From: Halalkalibacter akibai JCM 9157
Lineage (GTDB): Bacteria; Bacillota; Bacilli; Bacillales; Bacillaceae_D
Reading direction: 5' to 3'
Assembly: GCF_000513135.1 (NCBI RefSeq)
Contig: NZ_BAUV01000001.1
Span: 1 to 64,000 of the forward strand
DNA length: 64,000 nucleotides
A program made the position numbers and the translations under genes. Of the stretch, positions 17,588 to 26,562 are shown in pieces. Under the pieces are notes generated by a model. That model saw only the letters and a program-made list of their open reading frames with translations, made no database searches and was not told where the DNA came from. Positions within the stretch are counted from its first letter, which is position 1, and each line of letters starts with the position of its first letter.

Positions 17588-18430
17588 ATGATTATTAATC
17601 ACAATCTTAATGCAATGAACGCACACCGTCAGATGGGGATGAATATTAACTCTGCTGGTAATTCAATGGAAAAGTTATCTTCGGGATTACGTATTAACCG
17701 TGCTGGTGACGACGCTGCTGGTTTAGCAATTTCTGAAAAAATGCGTTCACAAATTAGAGGTTTAGATCAAGGTTCACGTAACGCTCAAGATGGTATTTCT
17801 TTAATTCAAACAGCTGAAGGTGGTCTTCAAGAAGTTCATGAAATTCTTCAACGTATGCGTGAATTAGCTGTTCAATCTTCAAATGATACAAATGTTACTG
17901 TTGATAGAACTGCACTATCGGATGAATTTACTCAGTTAGGTTTGGAAGTAGAAAGAATTCGTGAAAAGTCTCAGTTCAATAAACAAGATATCTTTAAAGG
18001 TACTGCTGGAGATGCAGGGAAAGTACAGCTGCAAGTTGGTGCTAATGCAGGAGACCTAATTCAGTTAGATTTATCTACTAAAACTAATGGTCTAAATTTA
18101 GAAGATGTAGTGACAGCAGCTAAAACAACGGCAAAAATTGATACTCATGCTAATGCACAAGCAGCGATTACTACAATTGAAACACAAATTGAAACTGTCT
18201 CAAAAGGACGTTCATATCTTGGAGCTATGCAAAACCGTTTAGAGCATACAATTAAAAATCTTGATAATGCAGCAGAAAATTTACAAGCTGCTGAGTCTAG
18301 AGTGCGTGATGTTGATATGGCAAAAGAAATGATGAACTTTACTCGTTCGAATATTCTTAATCAAGCATCACAAGCTATGCTTGCGCAAGCTAATCAACAA
18401 CCACAAGCTGTTTTACAACTTCTTCGTTAA
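17588..18430 (+). CDS. hag: flagellin Hag
   Basis: 280 residues, compact, consisting of D0/D1 regions with a short variable centre (about 165-200). N-terminal MIINHNLNAMNAHRQMG and SGLRINRAGDDAAGLAISEK, and C-terminal FTRSNILNQASQAMLAQANQ, are canonical. Main filament protein, exported by the flagellar type III system with FliS. Start ATG 17588 after AAGGAGG; an in-frame upstream codon at 17555 lies inside the CsrA hairpin and is not used. Lys residues in the surface are possible targets of the downstream methylase. Confidence 0.97.
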   Translation: MIINHNLNAMNAHRQMGMNINSAGNSMEKLSSGLRINRAGDDAAGLAISEKMRSQIRGLDQGSRNAQDGISLIQTAEGGLQEVHEILQRMRELAVQSSNDTNVTVDRTALSDEFTQLGLEVERIREKSQFNKQDIFKGTAGDAGKVQLQVGANAGDLIQLDLSTKTNGLNLEDVVTAAKTTAKIDTHANAQAAITTIETQIETVSKGRSYLGAMQNRLEHTIKNLDNAAENLQAAESRVRDVDMAKEMMNFTRSNILNQASQAMLAQANQQPQAVLQLLR

Positions 18431-18440
18431 ATAAAGAATA

Positions 18441-18477
18441 AAAAAGGAATTCTAGCATTGCTAGGTTCCTTTTTTTA
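18441..18477 (+). terminator. hag terminator
   Basis: AAAAAGGAATTCTAGC pairs with GCTAGGTTCCTTTTT across ATT, followed by more T. Confidence 0.85.
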
Positions 18478-18634
18478 TTTTTTTATTTAACTAGACATTT
18501 TTTTGAAATTAAGTTTATGCTACATACAATTTATAGAAAAAAAGGTTTTGTGATTAATTTATTGTGTTTAATGACGATATATATAATATAGCTATATTTA
18601 TAATCCTTATGTAAATTCAAAGGAGTTGCAATTA

Positions 18635-19870
18635 ATGTTAAAACAATCAAATATTCTGTATCCGCAATATGTAAAAGATTTCTCTTGCATTGGGCAAAAG
18701 TGTGAAGATACCTGTTGCAAAGGCTGGGTAATTGACATTGATAAAAGTACTTATAAAAAGTATAAGTTACTAAATAGAAAACATGAATTAAAAGCTACAC
18801 TTGATAAAAACATAATTAGAAATAGAAAGAGTAAAATTGATAGTTTTTATGCAAAAGTAAAATTAAAAGAAAATGGCAATTGCCCTCTCTTAGATAAAGA
18901 AAATCTCTGTTCTGTTCAAAAACAATTAGGGGAAGACTATTTATCTAGTACATGTAAAGTTTACCCACGATCAATAAACCGTGTTGATGATAGAGTTGAG
19001 GTGTCCCTTTCTATGTCCTGTCCAGAGGCTGCTAGATTAGGATTATTAAAATCTAATCTAATGATCTTTGACGAAAAAGAAGATGTTGAAGAAATAAATA
19101 AGTTAGCTAGACGTAAAGTTACTACGGTAGGTAAAAAAGAAGATAATATTAATTTTTACTTTTGGGACTTGAGAGTTTTTTCAATTGGATTAATGCAGAA
19201 CAGAAATTATTCTATTTCTGAACGATTAATATTATTAGGTATGTTCTATAACAAATTACAGACTCTTATAGTAAAAGGGGATTTTAACAAAATTCCAAAT
19301 CTAATTAATGATACAAATGAAAATATCATTCAAAAAAACGATAAAGAAGGATTTAAAAAAATTCCTACCTCTATTGAGATACAGGTTAACTTAACAAAAT
19401 CAATATTGGAAGCAAAGTTAGGAATAACTAATGAAAGATTCTTGAAGTGCTTAGAAGAACTACGTGTCGGATTAAATAATAGTGAGGTAGTTGGAGAAGA
19501 TACTAAAATAATTAAGAGTTACCAAGAGAACTTTACAAACTTCTATCAACCTTTCATGGAAGACAATGAATACATTATAGAAAACTACCTTGTTAACTAT
19601 ATATATAAAGAGTTGTTTCCTTTAAATCAAGGGTTAGAAGTCTTTAAAGCATATAGTCTACTAACTGTACATTTTTCTATTATAAAATTAATTCTTATTG
19701 GAGTTTCCGGATATCATGAGGGATTATCAGAAGAGATTGTGATTAGAGTAATACAATCCTATTCACGGACTATTGAACATAACGGAATATTCCTAAGAAA
19801 GGTATTAAAAGAATTAGAAGAGAAAGGGTACTTAAGTATGGGGTATATGGCTATACTCTTAAAGAATTAG
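18635..19870 (+). CDS. fliB: flagellin lysine-N-methylase (FliB family)
   Basis: 411 residues. It carries the FliB-type Cys pattern: CIGQKCEDTCCKGW near 16-29, then CPLLDKENLC, CKVYPR and a further Cys in SMSCPEAA, consistent with a metal cluster. FliB enzymes methylate surface lysines of flagellin. AAAGGAG fixes ATG 18635 over an upstream TTG. It follows hag and precedes a glycosyltransferase, in clearly AT-rich DNA rich in AAA, ATA and TTA codons, unlike neighbouring flagellar genes, suggesting horizontal gain. B. subtilis lacks it here. Confidence 0.85.
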   Translation: MLKQSNILYPQYVKDFSCIGQKCEDTCCKGWVIDIDKSTYKKYKLLNRKHELKATLDKNIIRNRKSKIDSFYAKVKLKENGNCPLLDKENLCSVQKQLGEDYLSSTCKVYPRSINRVDDRVEVSLSMSCPEAARLGLLKSNLMIFDEKEDVEEINKLARRKVTTVGKKEDNINFYFWDLRVFSIGLMQNRNYSISERLILLGMFYNKLQTLIVKGDFNKIPNLINDTNENIIQKNDKEGFKKIPTSIEIQVNLTKSILEAKLGITNERFLKCLEELRVGLNNSEVVGEDTKIIKSYQENFTNFYQPFMEDNEYIIENYLVNYIYKELFPLNQGLEVFKAYSLLTVHFSIIKLILIGVSGYHEGLSEEIVIRVIQSYSRTIEHNGIFLRKVLKELEEKGYLSMGYMAILLKN

Positions 19871-19929
19871 ACTCTTACATTTCTGATTTAGAGAGGAGAA
19901 GGATTGTTATTCAATTAATATCTCTATGT

Positions 19930-20973
19930 ATGATAGTTAAAAATGAAGAACAGAACCTTTCAAAATGTTTAGATAGTATTCACGATATAGTAAATGAAAT
20001 AGTTATAGTAGATACAGGTTCTACTGATAATACAAAGAAAATTGCTAAGAAATATGGTGCTAAAATTTTTGATTTTACATGGAATAATAATTTTGCAGAT
20101 GCTCGTAATTTTAGTTTAGACCAATCACAGTCAAAATGGAATTTAGTTTTAGATGCCGATGAATATATTGAAAAAATAAATCTAGTGGAATTTAACAATT
20201 TTTTAAAGAATGAAATAGCTATTGGTAAGATTCAAATAAATAGTAAATTTTTACAAGAAGGAGAAGAAAGGTTTTCGAGGAATTATGTATCTAGGTTATT
20301 TCCTAGGGATATTAGATATGAAGGCAGGATTCATGAACAATTAATCTCAGAATTACCTAGAAGGGAACTTGAAATTACTGTAAATCATACTGGTTACTTT
20401 TTAAATAATAAAGCTTCTCGTAATATACCTTTATTAATTAAAGAATTAGGTGAAAGTCCTAACGATCCATATTACTTATTCCAGTTGGGGAAAGAATATC
20501 AAATTAATAAAGACTTTAATTTATCAAAAAAATATCTAGATATTTGTTATCAAGTATTAAAAGGTAATGAGCAATTTTATCAGAGTGCTGTAATTTGTTA
20601 TTTACACACATTAAAGTATCTAGAGGAATTTAATCGAGCCTTCCTTATTTTGAATGAAAATATTGAAAGGCTTGATAAAAGATCAGATTTTCATTTCATA
20701 AAAGCACTATTATTAATGGATCTAATTTTCAAAGATACAAAAACATATAGTCATTTATTAACAGAAATCGAATCATGTTATTTAAGATGTATTGAGATTG
20801 GTGAAAATAATAGTGATGACATTGTTTCTGGAACAGGTAATTTTATGGCCTTTTATAATTTAGGTGTTTACTATGAAACTACTAATCAATTCACTAAGGC
20901 ATTAGAATTTTATAAGCTGTCTGCAAATTATAAATATATGCCTGCTATAAAAAGATTGGAAAAAATAAAGTGA
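19930..20973 (+). CDS. GT2 glycosyltransferase with TPR-like C-terminus (probable flagellin glycosyltransferase)
   Basis: 347 residues from this ATG. The N-terminal GT-A fold shows MIVKNEEQNLSKCLDSI, VIVDTGSTDNT and the nucleotide-sugar DxD-type motif LVLDADEYIE near 75-84. The C-terminal half (about 175-345) has TPR-like helical repeats (YYLFQLGKEYQINKDFNLSK, YNLGVYYETTNQFTKALEFY). Position after hag and fliB suggests flagellin O-glycosylation. Homologues usually begin about ISLCMIVKNEE, and codons upstream stay open to an ATT at 19903 with GAGAGGAG nearby, so the true start may be a rare ATT or ATA codon. Confidence 0.8.
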   Translation: MIVKNEEQNLSKCLDSIHDIVNEIVIVDTGSTDNTKKIAKKYGAKIFDFTWNNNFADARNFSLDQSQSKWNLVLDADEYIEKINLVEFNNFLKNEIAIGKIQINSKFLQEGEERFSRNYVSRLFPRDIRYEGRIHEQLISELPRRELEITVNHTGYFLNNKASRNIPLLIKELGESPNDPYYLFQLGKEYQINKDFNLSKKYLDICYQVLKGNEQFYQSAVICYLHTLKYLEEFNRAFLILNENIERLDKRSDFHFIKALLLMDLIFKDTKTYSHLLTEIESCYLRCIEIGENNSDDIVSGTGNFMAFYNLGVYYETTNQFTKALEFYKLSANYKYMPAIKRLEKIK

Positions 20974-21015
20974 TTCTTATCGGAAAAATAAAAGACTTTT
21001 ATCGTAAGCAATTAT

Positions 21016-21042
21016 TAATAATAGTGAATGTTGTGTCGATAT
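21016..21042 (+). promoter_or_regulatory. candidate sigma-D promoter of flaG-fliD-fliS-fliT
   Basis: TAAT (21016-21019), 15 nt spacer, GTCGATAT (21035-21042), close to the sigma-D consensus TAAA-N15-GCCGATAT, 33 bp before flaG. Confidence 0.65.
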
Positions 21043-21074
21043 AAATAGTATCAAAAAACTTGGGAGCGAGTAAA

Positions 21075-21416
21075 ATGGAAATTAATCGTAGTACGGCTAA
21101 TCCAACTTTTCAAGGTGTACAGAAAAATGTTAAAGACAAAGATAATATAACTGTGGCACCGAGAAGATCAGATAACTCTCCAAATAATTATAATATCGAT
21201 GAGATAAAGGAAAATGTAGCTAGTTTTAACAAATTTATGGAGACGTCTAATACAAACTTAAAATTTAGTTTGCACGAAGAATTAAATGAATATTATGTCG
21301 CTATCGTAGATGTTCAAACAAACGAAGTGATAAAAGAAATTCCTCCGAAAAAATTGTTGGACTTTTTTGCGACTATGAAAAAAACAATTGGTTTATTCAT
21401 AGATGAAAAGATATGA
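21075..21416 (+). CDS. flaG: flagellar protein FlaG
   Basis: 113 residues. The FlaG signature LKFSLHEELNEYYVAIVDVQ and EVIKEIPPKKLLDFFATM occupies the C-terminal two thirds; the N-terminus is polar and low-complexity. FlaG affects filament length and sits before fliD in Bacillus (yvyC). ATG 21075 is 8 nt after GGGAG. First gene of the cap operon. Confidence 0.88.
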   Translation: MEINRSTANPTFQGVQKNVKDKDNITVAPRRSDNSPNNYNIDEIKENVASFNKFMETSNTNLKFSLHEELNEYYVAIVDVQTNEVIKEIPPKKLLDFFATMKKTIGLFIDEKI

Positions 21417-21434
21417 GAGTAGGTGTTTGAGAAA

Positions 21435-23087
21435 ATGAGAATTGGTGGTTTAGCATCAGGAATTGATACGGACTCGATTATAAAACAGTTAATGCAAGTT
21501 GAACGAAAACCGTTAGATAGATTTTTCCAACGTAAACAAACTATAGAATGGCAAAGAGATGCTTATAGAGATATAAACTTAAAACTAAGAACCTTGGAGG
21601 AGTCGGCTTTAAGTATCCGATTACGATCAAGTTTAAATACAAGATTTGTACAATCATCAAATGATCAAATGTTTACTGCAACAGCCAATTCTGATGTTCA
21701 AAATGGCACTTACAAATTTAAAATAGATCAAATTGCAACTAAGACAAGAAACATCGGTACAGATAAACTAACAGATGTTAATAGCCTGACGAAATTTTCT
21801 GCGGGTGTTACATTAAATGCTCAGGTAGATGCTTTAGGTAGCATAGAGCAATATAATCATAAAGAATTTACTATGAAAACGTTTGATGCAAATGGTGTTG
21901 AAAAAGCTGTTACAGTTAAAATTGATACTTCTAAAACACTTAATGATTTGTTTAAACAGATTAATGAATCTGACGTTGGTGTGAGAGCATATTATGACAG
22001 CTCTTTCGATAGAGTGGTATTTGAAAGAAAAGAAACTGGAGAATTCGGAGCAGGTTCTAATGGACTTCAGATTACATTTGAAGATGGTGTGAATAATCCA
22101 GGAGGGTTAGAGTTTTTGGAAAACATATTGAAAATTGATACAACACGCGAAGAAGCTGGACAAAATGCTATTGTACATTTTCAAAATCCTGTATTTGGTA
22201 ATGAGGTAATTACAGTAAATGACTCAAGGACTAATAGGGTTGTTATTGGTGGTATGGCCTTTAATCTTACAGAACCAACAAGGGTGAATCAAAGTGATAA
22301 TACTTCACCTATTGAATTTAAAACAATAACAGTCATGTCAAATACTGATGATGCTTTTGAAAAAATTAAAACTTTTGTAGATACTTACAACAATACAATT
22401 GCTGAAATACAAGCACTACTATCGGAACCGCGTTATAGAGATTTTCCGCCGCTAACGGATGAGCAACGAAAAGACTTATCTGAAAGAGAGGCGGAGTTAT
22501 GGGATGAAAAAGCAAAAAGTGGAATGTTGCGTAGAGATCCGATGCTTTCATCTATATTAACTCAAATGCGCACAGATCTTTATACTCCTGTACAAACGTC
22601 CGGTCAATTTAACTTAATTTCTCAAATAGGTATTTCAACAACTAGTAATTTTAGAGATGGTGGTAGACTAGAAATAGATGAAACAAAGCTGAGAGCTGCG
22701 TTGGCAGATGATCCTGATTCGGTACATCAACTTTTTAACAATGTAGCTGACACTTCATTAACGTCTGTTCCATTATCTGAACGAACAGCTCAACAACGTC
22801 AAGATATTAGAAACCAAACAGGTTTGATTGGACGGTTAAGAGGATCAATTAATAACACTATTAATGAAATTGTAAATCGGGCAGGTAATCAGAACCGAAC
22901 TAACCAGCAGTTCACTTTAGGAAGAGAGCTAGTAAATGTTGATACTCAAATAGATACTTTTCAGAGAAGATTAAAACAAATTGAAGATCGTTATTGGACT
23001 CAGTTTTCGCGGATGGAATCCGCAATGAACAAGGCTAATGCTCAATCCGATGCGATGATGAACCAATTATTTGGTGGCATGCAATAA
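21435..23087 (+). CDS. fliD: flagellar filament cap protein FliD
   Basis: 550 residues. N-terminal IGGLASGIDTDSIIKQLMQ and the C-terminal coiled region (QIDTFQRRLKQIEDRYWTQF) are typical; the middle holds the FliD_C domain (FVDTYNNTIAEIQ). It caps the filament and catalyses flagellin insertion. The frame also has a GTG at 21423; the ATG at 21435 aligns better with family N-termini. Confidence 0.95.
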   Translation: MRIGGLASGIDTDSIIKQLMQVERKPLDRFFQRKQTIEWQRDAYRDINLKLRTLEESALSIRLRSSLNTRFVQSSNDQMFTATANSDVQNGTYKFKIDQIATKTRNIGTDKLTDVNSLTKFSAGVTLNAQVDALGSIEQYNHKEFTMKTFDANGVEKAVTVKIDTSKTLNDLFKQINESDVGVRAYYDSSFDRVVFERKETGEFGAGSNGLQITFEDGVNNPGGLEFLENILKIDTTREEAGQNAIVHFQNPVFGNEVITVNDSRTNRVVIGGMAFNLTEPTRVNQSDNTSPIEFKTITVMSNTDDAFEKIKTFVDTYNNTIAEIQALLSEPRYRDFPPLTDEQRKDLSEREAELWDEKAKSGMLRRDPMLSSILTQMRTDLYTPVQTSGQFNLISQIGISTTSNFRDGGRLEIDETKLRAALADDPDSVHQLFNNVADTSLTSVPLSERTAQQRQDIRNQTGLIGRLRGSINNTINEIVNRAGNQNRTNQQFTLGRELVNVDTQIDTFQRRLKQIEDRYWTQFSRMESAMNKANAQSDAMMNQLFGGMQ

Positions 23088-23107
23088 TGAAAGGATGATT
23101 GGAACTA

Positions 23108-23503
23108 ATGGCTATCAATAACCCCCAACAAGCATACCAACAAAACAAAGCAGTAACCTCCTCACCAGGAGAACTAACATTAATGCTTTACAACGGTTGC
23201 TTAAAATTCATAAACGTAGCAAAAAAGTCAATTGAAGAAAATAACATCGCAACACGTCACGAAAACCTAGTTAAAGCACAAAACATCATCAGAGAGCTTA
23301 TGGTAACTTTAAAAACCGACACGAAACTCGGCAAAGATATGTTAGCACTATACGATTTTATTCTTTCTAGACTAACAGACGCCAACACAGAAAATAGTAT
23401 GGAGAAACTATCTGAAGCTGAAGAAATGGTTAAAGATTTCCGTGACACTTGGAAAGAAGCACTACAAATCGACCGAAAAAAACGTCATCAGGTTAAGGCG
23501 TAA
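23108..23503 (+). CDS. fliS: flagellin export chaperone FliS
   Basis: 131 residues, all-helical. Conserved AYQQNKAVTSSPGELTLMLYNG and the C-terminal DFRDTWKEAL motif. It binds the flagellin C-terminus and blocks polymerisation in the cytoplasm. AAAGGATG lies 10 nt before ATG 23108. The stop overlaps the next start by one base (TAATG). Confidence 0.94.
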   Translation: MAINNPQQAYQQNKAVTSSPGELTLMLYNGCLKFINVAKKSIEENNIATRHENLVKAQNIIRELMVTLKTDTKLGKDMLALYDFILSRLTDANTENSMEKLSEAEEMVKDFRDTWKEALQIDRKKRHQVKA

Positions 23504-23865
23504 TGAATCAAAGTATTTTACGTTTGATAGAGGTGTCGGACGAGCTGTTACAGTTATTAAAGTCTGTTTCTTTTGCTGATGAACAACGTGAGCAGGATAT
23601 CACCAAAATTGAGGAACTATTAACCAAACGAGAAGGTATTATTACTTCAATTGACGCTCCTGCGAAAACATCTGAAGAACTAGCAGCTGCAAAGTCTCTA
23701 GTGCAAACGAATAAAGAGATAGTAGCTAAGCTTGATCTTCTAAAAGGGAAGGTCAAGCTGGACATTGATAAAATGACGTTAAAAAAGAAAATGAACCGTA
23801 AATACGACAATCCTTATGATATGACAACGAACGAAGGTGCGTTTATTGATAAACGCGGCATCTAG
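23503..23865 (+). CDS. fliT: FliT-like flagellar chaperone
   Basis: 120 residues, helical with long charged stretches, no membrane segment. The position after fliS with one-base overlap and the LTKREGIITSIDAP stretch fit the FliT family, which binds FliD and regulates its export. Sequence conservation in this family is weak, so the name rests partly on order. Confidence 0.85.
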   Translation: MNQSILRLIEVSDELLQLLKSVSFADEQREQDITKIEELLTKREGIITSIDAPAKTSEELAAAKSLVQTNKEIVAKLDLLKGKVKLDIDKMTLKKKMNRKYDNPYDMTTNEGAFIDKRGI

Positions 23866-23900
23866 AGTCAACTCAAAGTTGAGCTTGGCTCTTTTTTTGT
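23864..23900 (+). terminator. fliT terminator
   Basis: AGAGTCAACTCAA pairs imperfectly with TTGAGCTTGGCTCT (23879-23892), then TTTTTT. The left arm shares the AGAGTCAACTC sequence with the terminator of the next gene. Confidence 0.75.
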
Positions 23901-23994
23901 TAGGGATGTAGTGCTATATACTTAGGTAATTTTTCGTTATAAACTAAGAACTATATATTCCAATTGATGAATCTGCAAAAGGGGTTAATTACAG

Positions 23995-25677
23995 ATGAAA
24001 TTTATTAAAAACTTGTCTATTCGAGCAAAGTTGCTCGGTATTTTTGGAAGCGTTATTATCCTGTTTATCGGAGGTTTTGTAGCAAGCTTTTTAGAGCTTG
24101 ATCGAGCTGAGGAGGAAGTGGAGAACTTAGAACGTAGGGCGAATAGTGCGATAATGGCAACTGAAATTGCCGCCTTGTTTCGAGCGAAATATATCCCTAT
24201 CGCAGAATATGCCAGAACCGGTCATTTTCGGGAAGTAGAGTTTATGGATTTTGATTCAAAGTTAGTTAGTATCTTTGAGCGAATAGAGAGTCAATTGACA
24301 ACCGAACAGCAAATGGAATTATTTGCTACGATAGTGCAAAATAATGAAAAGATGGACCAAATAAAGGATGATTTCTTAGCTAAGCAAGCAATTGATGAAA
24401 AGGTAATGGAAGAACTTGGAACAATAAGGCATGATACAGCAATGGCGGCATTAAGGCTTTCAGATAGTATGTACGAGCAATTTCTCGGTTCTGGTGTTGA
24501 GACGAAGGAAGCTCTTGCTGTTACCAAAATGACTTTAGCTATGTCTGTGGCTGTTGCTTTTTTAATTGGTACGACTCTATTTGTTCTTTTTAGTAAGTAT
24601 ATATCGAAAGCATTAAATAATGTCGTTCAGTTAGCAACCGGAATTAGCCAAGGAAATCTTCAGCTCGAAAAAATTAAAGTGACTTCAAAAGATGAAATTG
24701 GAAAAGTGAGTTACTCGATGAATCAGATGCTAGATAATCTGCGTCATTTACTAGTGAATATTTCACAGACAACTAGTCAAGTGGCTGCGTCTTCAGAGCA
24801 GTTAACAGCTAGTGCGGGTGAAACTAGTAAGTCAACCGATAGTATTAGTCAATCCATTCAAGAAGTTGCTTCTGGTACGGACCTTCAAGTAGAAGGTGCT
24901 AATACGGTTACAGGTGCAATTAGTGAGATTACAAGTGGTATGCAGCAAATTTCATCAAGTATGGTGCGAGTAAATGAGATGACTTCTCGTTCTAATGATA
25001 ATGCGATTGAGGGAGTGGAGGTTATGTATAACTCCATTGAACATATGAAAAATAACATTAATCAAAAAGCATTTCAAACTGCTGGTGTGGTTCAGCAGTT
25101 GGGTGAAAAATCTGTGGAAATTGGAGAGATTTCACAGTTGATTACGAATGTAGCTGAACAAACCAACTTATTAGCTTTAAATGCTGCAATTGAAGCCGCA
25201 AGAGCTGGGGAGCATGGGAGAGGTTTTGCAGTTGTTGCAGATGAGGTTCGAAAACTTGCTGAGCAGTCGCGTCAATCTGCTGGACAAATCAACTCTCTTA
25301 TTTCGGAGATTCAAACTGGAATTCGGGATTCTGTATCGTCGATGGATGAGGTAACAAAGTCTGTAGGAGAAGGTATTGTTTTTGCCGAGCAGGCAGGTAC
25401 ATCATTTGGAGATATCACAGGTGCTATATCCGAAGTCATGTCTCAGGTGGAAGAGGTCTCGGCTGCGATACAGCAGATGCAATCTAATACAGAGGCCGTT
25501 AATCATTCGGTAAAAGAGATGGCTCTTATAGCTGAGAATTCAGCAAGCAATACTCAAAATGTAGCAGCGTCGGCTGAGGAACAAAATGCATCCATGCAAG
25601 AAGTTTTAGCTGCCGCGGAGACTCTCAATCAAATGGCTGAAGATCTTCAGAAGAATGTAGATACATTTAAATTTTAA
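23995..25677 (+). CDS. methyl-accepting chemotaxis protein
   Basis: 560 residues. TM1 at about 11-32, a four-helix-bundle-like extracellular domain of about 150 residues, TM2 at about 181-203, HAMP (about 204-256), then the signalling domain with the hairpin tip ([34 protein letters not shown] region, written here only by its ends: [18 protein letters not shown]). It couples ligand binding to CheA-CheW. The ligand is unknown. It follows the fliDST operon and has its own terminator. Confidence 0.94.
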   Translation: MKFIKNLSIRAKLLGIFGSVIILFIGGFVASFLELDRAEEEVENLERRANSAIMATEIAALFRAKYIPIAEYARTGHFREVEFMDFDSKLVSIFERIESQLTTEQQMELFATIVQNNEKMDQIKDDFLAKQAIDEKVMEELGTIRHDTAMAALRLSDSMYEQFLGSGVETKEALAVTKMTLAMSVAVAFLIGTTLFVLFSKYISKALNNVVQLATGISQGNLQLEKIKVTSKDEIGKVSYSMNQMLDNLRHLLVNISQTTSQVAASSEQLTASAGETSKSTDSISQSIQEVASGTDLQVEGANTVTGAISEITSGMQQISSSMVRVNEMTSRSNDNAIEGVEVMYNSIEHMKNNINQKAFQTAGVVQQLGEKSVEIGEISQLITNVAEQTNLLALNAAIEAARAGEHGRGFAVVADEVRKLAEQSRQSAGQINSLISEIQTGIRDSVSSMDEVTKSVGEGIVFAEQAGTSFGDITGAISEVMSQVEEVSAAIQQMQSNTEAVNHSVKEMALIAENSASNTQNVAASAEEQNASMQEVLAAAETLNQMAEDLQKNVDTFKF

Positions 25678-25717
25678 TCGGAAAGTGTTAATCATTTTCT
25701 GCTTTTCTTATAAGACT

Positions 25718-25753
25718 AAGAGTCAACTCGAAAGATGAGTTGACTCTTTATTT
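25718..25753 (+). terminator. chemoreceptor gene terminator
   Basis: AAGAGTCAACTC pairs perfectly with GAGTTGACTCTT (25737-25748), followed by TATTTT. Confidence 0.85.
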
Positions 25754-25917
25754 TGCTGAAATAAAAAATGGGTTTAGACGAAGAAGAAGAGCTCAAGCCG
25801 GTGTAAAGGAAGCAAGACATATTTAGGAGGATATAATAGATGGGTAGATTTGAATAAACGGTGTGGAAGTTTCGCAAGGTGTCATTTGTTATAATAAAGA
25901 AAAATGGAGGTGTTAGG

Positions 25918-26503
25918 ATGTCGAAACGAAAAGAGGATGTTGTACGCTATTCATATGCCGATTACCTACAATGGGTAGAAGGAGATCGAGTTGAACTAAT
26001 AGATGGGATTCCGTTTGCGATGACTCCTACACCGTCAAGAGAACATCAGCGAATTGTTTTAGAATTAGGTAGGCAATTTGCAAATTTACTTAAAGACCAC
26101 CCCGACGAAGTCTACATCGCACCATTTGATGTGAGACTCACAGAAGAAACAACACCACCAGACGAAAATATTCAAACCGTGGTCCAACCGGATCTAGCTG
26201 TTATATGTGATCGAGAAAAATTAGATGAGCGTGGTTGTTTAGGTGCGCCTGATTTAATTATTTAAAGTGATTTCTCCCTCAACGGCTTCCGCTGACTATA
26301 TTTATAAACGGAAGATATATGAGAAGCACGGGGTAAAAGAGTATTGGCTTGTTCATCCACAGGACCAGCTTATTACGGTTTATTTACTTGAGGACAATCA
26401 GCAATTTGGAAAACCCATCTAATTTGACAAAGAGGATAATATTGAGGTGCAAACACTACCTGGTTTTACTTTAGATGTGGGAAGCTTGTTTCCAAAACAA
26501 TAA
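25918..26503 (+). pseudogene. Uma2 family (DUF820) endonuclease-like pseudogene
   Basis: ATG 25918 after GGAGGTG reads SYADYLQWVEGDRVELIDG, PSREHQRIVLELGRQ and VVQPDLAVICDR, a typical PD-(D/E)XK-like Uma2 domain, then meets TAA at 26263-26265. Shifting by one base continues with VISPSTASADYIYKRKIYEK and EYWLVHPQDQLITVY. A second lesion, an in-frame TAA near 26420 (KPI stop FDKED), is followed by the normal C-terminus (LPGFTLDVGSLF). Two independent lesions make a sequencing error unlikely as the sole cause. Confidence 0.85.
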
Positions 26504-26517
26504 AAAGATCAATAAAA

Positions 26518-26562
26518 AAGGAAGCTCAAGGTTCTACACGACCTCAAGCTTCCTTCTTTTTA
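26518..26562. terminator. bidirectional terminator between the Uma2 remnant and the lipoprotein gene
   Basis: AAGGAAGCTCAAGGT pairs with ACCTCAAGCTTCCTT, flanked by A-rich sequence on the left and TCTTTTTATT on the right. It serves both convergent genes. Confidence 0.7.

Noticed and set aside
23940-23966. sigma-D promoter for the chemoreceptor gene
   Set aside because: TAAA-N15-TCCAATTG matches the -10 in only about 5 of 8 positions.
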